DNA of 8,334 bases from VMCP01 sp965655465 (lineage in GTDB: Bacteria > Bacteroidota > Bacteroidia > NS11-12g > UBA955). The notes under the pieces were generated by a model that was not told the origin of the DNA, made no database searches, and was given only the letters and a program-made list of their open reading frames with translations. Below are positions 1 through 5,796 of the stretch, one piece after another; the first letter of the stretch is position 1, and each line of letters opens with the position of its first letter. The DNA is taken from assembly GCA_965655465.1 (NCBI GenBank), contig CBFHGY010000087.1, forward strand, positions 1 to 8,334, given 5' to 3'. Position numbers and translations under genes: made by a program.

Positions 1-1
1 C

Positions 2-358
2 CAATTCCACCCCGTTTCTGAGGCGATTATTCACGCAGATTTTATGCAGGTTGCTGAAGGTAAGAAAGTGGTTATGGAAGTGCCAGTTCGCGTGGTTGGT
101 AACTCACCAGGTGTTCGTGCCGGTGGTAAATTAGTTAAGAAAATTAACCGTTTACGTTTACGCGGTTACTTGAAAGATATGCCTGATTTCGTAGATGTAT
201 CTATTGATACCCTTGAAATTGGACAGAGTGCGAAAGTACGTGTGCTTTCATTGGAGAACTTAGAAATCTTAGATGCTCCTGAAAACGCAATCTTGTCAGT
301 TAAGACAACGCGTGCATTGATGCAAGCTGCTGCCGAGGCTGCAAAAACTGGAAAATAA
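2..358 (+). CDS. rplY: 50S ribosomal protein bL25 (CTC/TL5 family), C-terminal part, 5' truncated
   Basis: This is the last 118 codons of a reading frame that enters from the left edge and ends at TAA (356-358). The visible part begins QFHPVSEAIIHADFMQV and continues as the beta-rich C-terminal domain of the long bL25 (TL5/CTC) form. Recognisable family features are the 'H-x-D-F' segment, the 'VPVRVVGNSPGVRAGGKL' stretch, the 'LRLRG...P' segment and the 'ILSVKTTRA' strand, followed by an Ala/Lys-rich tail. In this family the N-terminal domain, which lies outside the window, binds 5S rRNA in the large subunit. In Bacteroidota the protein is usually about 190-215 residues, so roughly 80-100 residues are missing to the left. 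An internal ATG at 44 is in frame but lies inside the conserved domain and is not a plausible start. The gene is followed at once by an intrinsic terminator, so it is the last gene of its transcript. Confidence 0.93.
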   Translation, partial: QFHPVSEAIIHADFMQVAEGKKVVMEVPVRVVGNSPGVRAGGKLVKKINRLRLRGYLKDMPDFVDVSIDTLEIGQSAKVRVLSLENLEILDAPENAILSVKTTRALMQAAAEAAKTGK

Positions 359-385
359 GTATCCAGCGTTTGTTTGTGATTTTAG

Positions 386-416
386 AAGAGGCTGTCTTAA
401 TCGACAGCCTTTTTTT
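386..416 (+). terminator. Rho-independent terminator of the bL25 gene
   Basis: A perfect GC-rich stem GGCTGTC (390-396) / GACAGCC (403-409) closes a 6-base loop. A/T and G/T pairs at the base extend it, and a run of seven T follows (410-416). It lies 28 bases after the bL25 stop codon. On the opposite strand only a weak T stretch follows the hairpin, so it mainly serves the plus strand. Confidence 0.9.
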
Positions 417-584
417 ATGGCAATTTCATTCCTTAATGGAAATCCTGCTTCATTCGATTCTGTAATATGTTAAATCTCAAACAATGTATTCTCTATAGAT
501 TCATTGAACTGATAATAAATGTGTTACGTGATGTTTGCTTAGTGAGAATATTTCCTCACTAGCATTGCAAAAGATTTTTTAGGG
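417..584. other. AT-rich convergent intergenic segment
   Basis: Between the bL25 terminator and the pnuC stop codon I see no gene, RNA or promoter box. The only structure is a 7-bp perfect inverted repeat, TAGTGAG (540-546) / CTCACTA (555-561), with an 8-base loop. It lies 24 bases past the pnuC stop, where a terminator would sit, but on the minus strand no T-run follows it. It may be a weak or factor-dependent 3' end, or chance. Confidence 0.5.
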
Positions 585-1211
585 TTAAGCGGGAGGGTAA
601 TTTAATTGTTCCTTACGCCACATTAAATAGCCCTTTATGGCCAATGCGATGAATACGCCATATAATGCGGCCGTTATGTAAGACTTCCCCCAGTAGAACA
701 TAGGTGCATAGCATATATCTGCTAAAATCCATAAAAACCAATTCTCAATCCATCTATGAGCCTGCATCCAAAGCCCCGTTACGCTTAATACCGTTAAAAA
801 GGTATCTAAATAGGGCATTTGAGCGTTAGGGTTTATGCGTAAATAAATAAATACCCAAATTCCATAGGCTATAAAGAACACAAGCGTTGTTTTTAATGCT
901 GTTTTTGGAGGGATATTCTCAATTTTTTTTTCAGATTTAGATTTATTTAAAGAAGACCAAAACCACCAACCATAGGCCTGAAATAAGAAAAAGATTACTT
1001 GTAAATAAGACTCTGAAAAAAAGCGATTTTGATAGAAAACAAAGAAATATAAAATAGAAGCCAACATGGCTATGGGCCAATTTAGAATATGGTTTTTAGC
1101 GGCTAAATATACACACCACAAAGACAGTAGAGCCGCAATAGCCTCTAAATAATGAAACCAAAGCATTCTGAAAATCGGTTGTTCGGAGATGTAGTTTAAG
1201 ATTTCAATCAT
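585..1211 (-). CDS. pnuC: PnuC family vitamin/nucleoside transporter
   Basis: This is a 208-residue, very hydrophobic integral inner-membrane protein with about seven predicted membrane segments, the normal size for PnuC. These proteins move nicotinamide riboside, or related vitamins (thiamine in PnuT, riboflavin in PnuX) or deoxynucleosides (PnuN), by facilitated diffusion; cytoplasmic phosphorylation traps the substrate. Family marks are QAYGWWFW at residues 78-85, which contains the WxxW element (W82, W85), and the C-terminal RWIENWFLWILAD at 153-165, which corresponds to the repeated 'E-x-W-x-x-W' segment. The linker at about 86-105 is Lys/Ser-rich and probably cytoplasmic. The start at MIEIL fits the usual short N-terminus before the first helix. 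The gene stands alone: bL25 converges on it and the SOD gene diverges, so no neighbour kinase or TonB receptor indicates the substrate. The short leader shows no TPP-riboswitch core. Family is certain; the substrate is not, and nicotinamide riboside is only the default reading. Confidence 0.88.
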   Translation of the reverse strand: MIEILNYISEQPIFRMLWFHYLEAIAALLSLWCVYLAAKNHILNWPIAMLASILYFFVFYQNRFFSESYLQVIFFLFQAYGWWFWSSLNKSKSEKKIENIPPKTALKTTLVFFIAYGIWVFIYLRINPNAQMPYLDTFLTVLSVTGLWMQAHRWIENWFLWILADICYAPMFYWGKSYITAALYGVFIALAIKGYLMWRKEQLNYPPA

Positions 1212-1223
1212 TTAGAATCATCG

Positions 1224-1231
1224 CAAAAATA
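1224..1231 (-). promoter_or_regulatory. Predicted -7 promoter box for pnuC
   Basis: On the minus strand these bases read TATTTTTG, a full match to the Bacteroidota primary-sigma -7 consensus TAnnTTTG. The box ends 12 bases before the pnuC ATG, so the leader would be under about 10 bases. I see no good TTG at the -33 position. Confidence 0.5.
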
Positions 1232-1251
1232 GGGCAATAGATAGAAACACC

Positions 1252-1283
1252 TTAGTTACTTATGCCAATCTTCGTTATTTTTG
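1252..1283 (+). promoter_or_regulatory. Predicted promoter of the superoxide dismutase gene
   Basis: TATTTTTG at 1276-1283 matches the Bacteroidota -7 consensus TAnnTTTG. A weak -33 candidate (TTAG, 1252-1255) lies 20 bases upstream. The predicted transcript start is about 20 bases before the ATG at 1309. No Shine-Dalgarno sequence precedes the ATG, as is usual in this phylum. I see no OxyR, Fur or PerR-like operator that I could defend. Confidence 0.55.
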
Positions 1284-1308
1284 TTCAAATATCTAAAACA
1301 CGCTAACT

Positions 1309-1914
1309 ATGTTCGAATTACAAAAATTATCCTACGAATTGAATGCGTTGGAACCGCATATCGACGCAAAAACCATGGAGATTCACCATGGTAAACACCA
1401 CCAAGCTTATGTAAACAATTTAAATGCGGCTATCTCAGGCACTGAATCTGAAGGCAAGAGCATTGAAGAGCTAATGGCCCATATCAGCAAATTAACTCCA
1501 GCGGTTAGAAATAACGGGGGCGGACATTATAATCACAGTCTATTTTGGGAGGTAATTGGCCCAAATGGCAACGGGGCTCCAACGGGTAAATTGGCAACAG
1601 CCATTGATGCAAGTTTTGGTTCTTTTGATGATTTTAAGACCCAATTTGCTAATGCAGGTGCTACAAGATTTGGAAGTGGTTGGGCTTGGTTATTGGTTCA
1701 AGATGGTTCTTTAGTTGTAAGTTCAACACCAAATCAGGACAATCCTTTAATGGATATAGCGGAGGTAAAAGGAACGCCTATTTTAGGTCTTGATGTGTGG
1801 GAACATGCATACTATTTAAACTATCAAAACAGACGTCCTGATTATATCGCTGCATTTTGGAATGTAGTTAATTGGGACAAAGTGAGCGCCCTATACGAAG
1901 CAGCTACAAAGTAA
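1309..1914 (+). CDS. sodA: Superoxide dismutase, Mn/Fe family (Mn-type residues)
   Basis: This 201-residue cytoplasmic enzyme converts superoxide to hydrogen peroxide and oxygen, normally as a homodimer or tetramer. The alpha-hairpin N-terminal domain begins with the family pattern LEPHIDAKTMEIHHGKHHQAYV. The four metal ligands are visible: H26 (in MEIHH), H76 (in GGHYNHSLFW), and D162 and H166 (in DVWEHAYY). The second-shell glutamine that separates the two types sits at Q143 (TPNQDNPL), and GGGH is present before the second ligand. Both are typical of Mn-SOD rather than Fe-SOD, although cambialistic forms share them. There is no signal peptide. The C-terminus NVVNWDKVSALYEAA is complete and the length is normal. 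The gene is monocistronic: it has its own promoter, and a hairpin terminator starts 23 bases past its stop. The name sodA rests on residue type only. Confidence 0.96.
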   Translation: MFELQKLSYELNALEPHIDAKTMEIHHGKHHQAYVNNLNAAISGTESEGKSIEELMAHISKLTPAVRNNGGGHYNHSLFWEVIGPNGNGAPTGKLATAIDASFGSFDDFKTQFANAGATRFGSGWAWLLVQDGSLVVSSTPNQDNPLMDIAEVKGTPILGLDVWEHAYYLNYQNRRPDYIAAFWNVVNWDKVSALYEAATK

Positions 1915-1931
1915 AAAATTCTATTAAATAT

Positions 1932-2561
1932 TTAAAGGGCCGAGGTGTAAAACTCGGCCTTTTCTGTTGTATGACTTCTAATGGCTTGCACTTTCATGAG
2001 GTCTATTAAAATGCGGCTGGCTCTTCGTTTTCCGAGGTTGAATTTCTTGCAGATTTCAGGAAGTGTTGTTTTTTCAGACCCACCTATAAACCGAAGTATT
2101 TCTTGTTCCGTTTTTCCCAAGGTGAATTTCGCGGCTTTTTCACTGCTACGCATGAAATCAACGCTGGTTTTAGATGCGAGAATGCATTTATCGTTAACTC
2201 GAACATGTACCCACCATTTATCGTCTTCCCCTCGCGCATAATACGGTTTCTGTTTGCCTTTGGGAATGTTCGCTTTTAAAACGATTTTTCCTTCTATCAA
2301 TATTTCTTCTACACTGTATTCAATAGCAGGTTTACAATGAAACCCTGCAGCCAGATCGAGCATGTGAATCTCATCTTCTGTTTTTACACCGGCAATGCTG
2401 CCATTATCTCGCACCCCAATCAATAATACGCCCCCTTCAGTATTTGCAAAACTCACCATGGATTTGGCGATTTTACGTGGGTTTTGAATCACCTGTTTGA
2501 AGTCGAGTTTCAAACCTTCTCCTTGTTCGATGAGTTCTTTTATGGGGTGTTTGGGAATCAT
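1932..2561 (-). CDS. AlbA_2 (Schlafen-like) domain protein with C-terminal winged helix, putative transcription regulator
   Basis: This 209-residue soluble protein has two parts. Residues about 10-125 form an AlbA_2 domain, often labelled 'ATP-binding protein' in databases. Its signature pieces are EGLKLDFKQ at 15-23 (the 'E-x-x-x-x-E/D-F-K' opening) and SFANTEGGVLLIGV at 37-50, then a strand-rich section containing KWWVHVRVND. Residues about 150-209 read as a helix-turn-helix or winged helix: an 'EQEILRFI' helix, 'TLPEICKKFNLGKRRASRILIDLM', and a final wing. AlbA_2 domains occur in DNA/RNA-binding regulators and Schlafen proteins; the target here is unknown. The ATG follows the TAA of the upstream M16 peptidase gene with no base between, so the two are surely cotranscribed and probably translationally coupled. 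A hairpin terminator is built into its 3' end. It may regulate its own operon, but that is inference. Confidence 0.8.
   Translation of the reverse strand: MIPKHPIKELIEQGEGLKLDFKQVIQNPRKIAKSMVSFANTEGGVLLIGVRDNGSIAGVKTEDEIHMLDLAAGFHCKPAIEYSVEEILIEGKIVLKANIPKGKQKPYYARGEDDKWWVHVRVNDKCILASKTSVDFMRSSEKAAKFTLGKTEQEILRFIGGSEKTTLPEICKKFNLGKRRASRILIDLMKVQAIRSHTTEKAEFYTSAL
1934..1966 (+). terminator. Intrinsic terminator after the SOD gene, overlapping the convergent gene's last codons
   Basis: The stem GGCCGAG (1938-1944) / CTCGGCC (1953-1959) is extended by one G-T and three A-T pairs to 11 bp. It has an 8-base loop and is followed by TTTTCT. On the minus strand the same stem is followed by TTTAAATATTT, so it can end both convergent transcripts. 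It lies almost wholly inside the last nine codons and stop of the AlbA_2 gene. Confidence 0.85.
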
Positions 2562-3803
2562 TTATTTTCCAGGTACATAATTTAAGTATGAAAACGCATC
2601 AAGGTCAAACGTTTCGTTTGCCGCATCTAACAAGTCTTCAGCACTCAGTCGTTGTATTTCTGTTAGGGTTTCCTCAATTTGTTTGGCCCTACCATACTTC
2701 AGAATTCCTTTCCCTATGTGAATTAACAAACCATTGCGGTTTTCGTTTGCCATCATCAACTGTCCACAAATTTGATTTTTAGCTTGAGATAATTGCACTT
2801 TACCCAATTTAATGTCTTTGAGTCTCTTGATTTCTTTTTCAATCAATTGAAGGGATTTTTGCATGTATTTTTCCTCACAACTGATATAACAATGGAACAT
2901 ACCGGCATCGCTATAGGGCTGATAACCGCTTTCGATATTATAGGCATACCCATATTTTTCCCGAATACTCAGGTTCAATCTACTGTTCATGCCGGGTCCA
3001 CCCAATAAATTATTTAAAAGCAGTAATGCGAACCTTTTGGGATGTGTTTCGGAATAGGCAGGAACTCCGAGGATGGCATAGGCTTGTCCAAAATCAGATT
3101 CTTTTTGGGATCTGAATGGGGTATAATCCCAGGGCGTGTTATTATGAAAAATCGGACTTGCCGGAGCGAATTGTTCTTGAGTAAAGGTGCTGACTGTTTG
3201 CAAAACACGTTCAGCAGAAATACTTCCGACAACAACAAAAACCATATTAGTAGGATGGTAGTTTTTTTGGGTAAAGTGCAATAAATCATCTCGAGAAATA
3301 GACTGAAGCGATTCAATATCTCCCAAGATATTATGCGCTAAGGGGTGTTCCTTGAATAATAATTCTTGAAATTCGTCGTAGATATTTTCCTCAGGAGTAT
3401 CGCGATACATTTGAATTTCATCGGCGATAACCAAGCGCTCTTTTTTCAATTCGTTTTCGGGGAAAACGGACCTAAACGCAACATCGCATAAAATGTCTAC
3501 GGCACGTTTGAAATGCGTGCGCTGAACGGTAGCATAAAGTGTAGTTATTTCCTTAGTAGTAAATGCATTAAGCTCACCTCCTACTACTTCTAAGTGGTTC
3601 AGGACATGGTATGTTTTGCGTTTTTGGGTCCCTTTAAAAAACATGTGTTCCAGGCAATGTGCAATCCCTTGGTGTTCGCCATCGTTTCGGCTACCGGCAT
3701 GGATAACAAAACCGCAATGAACCAATGCAGAAGAAGGTGTTTTAACATGTGCAACCCGCAAACCGTTATCGAGTGTGTAAAGTTGATAGGCAGATCGGCT
3801 CAT
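2562..3803 (-). CDS. M16 family zinc metallopeptidase (insulinase/mitochondrial processing peptidase-like)
   Basis: This 413-residue protein has the two-lobed M16B layout: an N-terminal catalytic half (about 1-200) and a structurally similar C-terminal half. The inverted zinc motif HxxEH is HCLEH at 49-53, and the third ligand Glu is E129 in IADEIQMY, the expected 76 residues after the second His. The second half carries GGPGMNSRL (268-276) and IREKYGYAY with R281 and Y288, the Arg/Tyr pair that helps bind substrate. Both half-sites needed for activity are therefore present in one chain, which usually acts as a homodimer with a closed chamber degrading or processing peptides. I see no signal peptide, so it is probably cytoplasmic. 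The start is placed at ATG 3801-3803 because the reading frame three codons longer would begin with TTG inside the promoter box, and MSRSAYQLYTLDNGLRV matches the usual family N-terminus. It is the first gene of a pair with the AlbA_2 gene. Confidence 0.94.
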   Translation of the reverse strand: MSRSAYQLYTLDNGLRVAHVKTPSSALVHCGFVIHAGSRNDGEHQGIAHCLEHMFFKGTQKRKTYHVLNHLEVVGGELNAFTTKEITTLYATVQRTHFKRAVDILCDVAFRSVFPENELKKERLVIADEIQMYRDTPEENIYDEFQELLFKEHPLAHNILGDIESLQSISRDDLLHFTQKNYHPTNMVFVVVGSISAERVLQTVSTFTQEQFAPASPIFHNNTPWDYTPFRSQKESDFGQAYAILGVPAYSETHPKRFALLLLNNLLGGPGMNSRLNLSIREKYGYAYNIESGYQPYSDAGMFHCYISCEEKYMQKSLQLIEKEIKRLKDIKLGKVQLSQAKNQICGQLMMANENRNGLLIHIGKGILKYGRAKQIEETLTEIQRLSAEDLLDAANETFDLDAFSYLNYVPGK

Positions 3804-3809
3804 AAAATT

Positions 3810-3817
3810 CAAAATTA
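3810..3817 (-). promoter_or_regulatory. Predicted -7 promoter box for the M16 peptidase operon
   Basis: The minus strand reads TAATTTTG, a full TAnnTTTG match. It ends only 6 bases before the ATG at 3803, so the transcript would be leaderless or nearly so. No -33 TTG is evident. The box includes the alternative TTG start, which argues against that start. Confidence 0.5.
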
Positions 3818-3831
3818 CTTCAGGTTATCTG

Positions 3832-3839
3832 TATTTTTG
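3832..3839 (+). promoter_or_regulatory. Predicted -7 promoter box for the nrnA-cysS operon
   Basis: TATTTTTG fully matches the Bacteroidota -7 consensus and ends 8 bases before the nrnA ATG at 3848, which predicts a leader of only a few bases. A weak TTC at 3808-3810 is the best -33 candidate. Together with the opposing box at 3810-3817, it fills the 44-base divergent gap. Confidence 0.5.
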
Positions 3840-3847
3840 TAGTATTC

Positions 3848-4876
3848 ATGAAAATCAATTCGACGGAAGCACTTATTCAGGGTCTGAAAAACGGTACATA
3901 TAAAAAGGTTTTTATTACAACGCACCACAAGCCAGATGGTGATGCCATGGGATCCACGCTGGGCTTGTTTCATATTCTTAAGGAATTAGGGATCGAATCG
4001 CAGGTAATTACACCTACCGATTATTCGGAATCCATTGCATGGCTTCCTGGCAATGAGGGCGTTGTTAATTTTGAAGAATTACCTGAAAAAGCAAAAGCAT
4101 CGCTTGCCGCTTGCGATTTGGTTTGCTGTTTGGATTTTAATGTGCTTTCTCGAATAAATGCTTTGGGGGATTTGATTGCTGAGGCAAATAAACCCATTCT
4201 TTTAGTGGATCATCATCAAAATCCAGATGATTTCTATACTTACGCCTTTTGGAATAACGAGGCATCAAGTACCTGTGAATTGATTTTTGAATGGGCACGC
4301 GATAATTTTGGTTTGGACGTAATAAATAAAGATGCGGTTACCTGTCTGTATACTGGTTTGATGACGGATACGGGTAATTTCCAATATAACAATACTAAAG
4401 CAAATACTCACATCATTGCTGCTCAGATGATGGATATAGGCGTGGATCACGTAAACATTCACGAGCGTATTTACCATGTGTTTTCCGCAAATCGCAGTCG
4501 ATTATTCGGTTATTGTTTGTATAAAAAGCTAGAAATTTTAGAAGATTGTAATACTGCCTTAATTTACTTGGACCGGGAAGAGTTGGAACGTTTCCAAGTA
4601 GTAACCGGAGATACAGAAGGTTTGGTTAACTTTGGATTGGGAATTAAAGGCATCGTTTTGAGCGTTTTAATTATTGATCGAACCGAACGTGTTAAGATGA
4701 GTTTCCGAAGTAAAGGGAGTTTCAAAGTAAATGAATTTGCAGGTAAATTCTTTAGCGGAGGGGGGCATTTTAATGCTGCAGGAGGTCAAAGCGAAAAGCC
4801 ATTAATGGAAGTAGTTGAAACGTTTAAGCGTGAAATCCAAAATTATAAAGAAGAGCTAAAGCAAATAACCATATGA
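3848..4876 (+). CDS. nrnA: DHH/DHHA1 phosphoesterase, NrnA-like (nano-RNase / pAp phosphatase)
   Basis: This 342-residue cytoplasmic protein has the N-terminal DHH domain and a C-terminal DHHA1 domain. Metal and catalytic motifs appear in order: HHKPDGDAMGS with D30 and D32, CLDFN with D96, the defining VDHHQNP with D121-H122-H123, and LMTDTGNF with D174. The DHHA1 substrate loop is GGGHFNAAGG, with GGGH at 304-307. This set and the length fit NrnA, which degrades oligoribonucleotides of two to five bases and dephosphorylates 3'-phosphoadenosine 5'-phosphate (pAp). Related DHH enzymes cleave cyclic dinucleotides (GdpP), but GdpP's membrane, PAS and GGDEF parts are absent. It is the first gene of a compact operon, has its own promoter box 8 bases upstream, and its stop overlaps the next start by 4 bases (ATGA). 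No Shine-Dalgarno is visible. Family assignment is very secure; the balance between the two activities cannot be read from sequence. Confidence 0.93.
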   Translation: MKINSTEALIQGLKNGTYKKVFITTHHKPDGDAMGSTLGLFHILKELGIESQVITPTDYSESIAWLPGNEGVVNFEELPEKAKASLAACDLVCCLDFNVLSRINALGDLIAEANKPILLVDHHQNPDDFYTYAFWNNEASSTCELIFEWARDNFGLDVINKDAVTCLYTGLMTDTGNFQYNNTKANTHIIAAQMMDIGVDHVNIHERIYHVFSANRSRLFGYCLYKKLEILEDCNTALIYLDREELERFQVVTGDTEGLVNFGLGIKGIVLSVLIIDRTERVKMSFRSKGSFKVNEFAGKFFSGGGHFNAAGGQSEKPLMEVVETFKREIQNYKEELKQITI

Positions 4877-5796
4877 AAAATCAGCGCATATTAACATGGG
4901 CGATCTCCATTTTAGCCTTGTTATCGATAGTACTTTATGCCTATCGAAGTTTTTTTGCCTACACCACCGCTGAATCGGGAATGCAATATCGGTTTCTCAA
5001 AGGGAAACCCATTAACGCTGCTTACAGCGACGATCATTATTGTTTGATTAACTATATGATTATAGGTCCGGAGGGAGACACCTTAGTAAGTTCATATGGA
5101 AATGATACCTTGGTGGAAGTGCCATATCCGCCGGTTGCTACGAATGAATTAACGGAGGCCTTAAGATTGGCTTCCCCAGGAAGCAGGGTAGAAATTAAAC
5201 TCTCTACCGACAGTCTAAAATTGAAAAACTCGAGTGATTATCGGGTGCAACTATTACCCAATGGGGAAATGGCCAAGGTGATATTTGATTTAGAAAAAGT
5301 GATTACCAATCAAGAGTATTTTCAGTTTCTTGCCAATAAAACCTTCAATAGGGCTTTGGCTGAAAATAAAGCGATTGACACCTACGCCGCAAAGAATAAA
5401 GGACTTTGGCAATTAGATACGTTTGAAATGATCAAATATCGTGTTTTGAGCGATACCCAGGGGGTGTTTTGTGATATGTGGGTTTCTCCAAATTTATTTG
5501 GGAATGCACCTATTCATAAAGCGGTTGATCAAGTTAGTTTTGATGTAGTAGTAAAACGATTGAATGGCGATTTGATTTACGACAGTCGTTTAGAATACAA
5601 ACAATACATGGCGGAAATGGGAGCTCAAATTCATCCCATTCGCGCTTTAAATCAACTTCCATTTTACGTAGATGAAGGAATGGATGTAGAATTTTTAATA
5701 ACTTCGGATTATGGTTTTGGTTCTAAGGGAAGAATTGGCGTGCCGCCTTATACACCATTATCGGTTCGAATTTTTAATGTAAAACCCATAAAATGA
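4873..5796 (+). CDS. Membrane-anchored protein with two degenerate FKBP-like domains
   Basis: This 307-residue protein has a hydrophobic N-terminal segment (about 7-24) after a basic start. No lipobox Cys follows, so it is either anchored with the rest in the periplasm or cleaved near residue 33. Residues about 35-125 follow the FKBP pattern: SGMQYRFLKGKPINA, then INYMIIGPEGDTLVSSYG, then NELTEALRLASPGSRVEI. Residues about 186-307 repeat it: VSFDVVVKRLNGDLIYDSR (Y236-D237 at the FKBP 'FDSS' position), a 'YVDEGMDVEFLI' strand, and DYGFGSKGRIGVPPYTPLSVRIF (from D279), which is the classic FKBP C-terminal end. The 'VIxGW' centre of the active site is not preserved in the second copy, so prolyl isomerase activity may be weak or lost. 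A role as a folding factor or chaperone in the periplasm is inference. The gene overlaps both neighbours by 4 bases (ATGA), which implies translational coupling. FKBP-type gliding-motility lipoproteins (GldI) are distant comparators, but those have a lipobox. Confidence 0.7.
   Translation: MKNQRILTWAISILALLSIVLYAYRSFFAYTTAESGMQYRFLKGKPINAAYSDDHYCLINYMIIGPEGDTLVSSYGNDTLVEVPYPPVATNELTEALRLASPGSRVEIKLSTDSLKLKNSSDYRVQLLPNGEMAKVIFDLEKVITNQEYFQFLANKTFNRALAENKAIDTYAAKNKGLWQLDTFEMIKYRVLSDTQGVFCDMWVSPNLFGNAPIHKAVDQVSFDVVVKRLNGDLIYDSRLEYKQYMAEMGAQIHPIRALNQLPFYVDEGMDVEFLITSDYGFGSKGRIGVPPYTPLSVRIFNVKPIK

Noticed and set aside
417..473. Small open frame of 18 codons after the bL25 terminator
   Set aside because: It starts right at the terminator T-run and has no promoter or ribosome site and no recognisable product.
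1212..1308. Possible riboswitch in the pnuC leader
   Set aside because: The gap is only 97 bases and shared with a divergent promoter; no TPP-type or other known conserved core was seen.
1373..1391. Two CCATGG copies forming an inverted repeat near the start of the SOD gene
   Set aside because: They fall in codons for the conserved metal-ligand helix; the repeat is best explained by coding constraint and chance.
3014..3316. 100-codon open frame and several other 60-100 codon frames overlapping known genes
   Set aside because: They lie wholly inside strongly conserved genes in other frames and have low-complexity or improbable protein composition.
3573..3589. Strong Shine-Dalgarno-like AGGAGGT on the minus strand inside the M16 gene
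   Set aside because: It encodes the conserved VVGGELN segment after the zinc motif; no internal start is indicated.
3804..3812. TTG start three codons upstream for the M16 peptidase
   Set aside because: It lies within the predicted -7 box and adds residues not expected at the family N-terminus; the ATG at 3801-3803 fits better.
4776..4792. Strong Shine-Dalgarno-like AGGAGGT within nrnA
   Set aside because: It encodes the conserved GGGHFNAAGG loop and is not followed by a start codon with an open frame of note.
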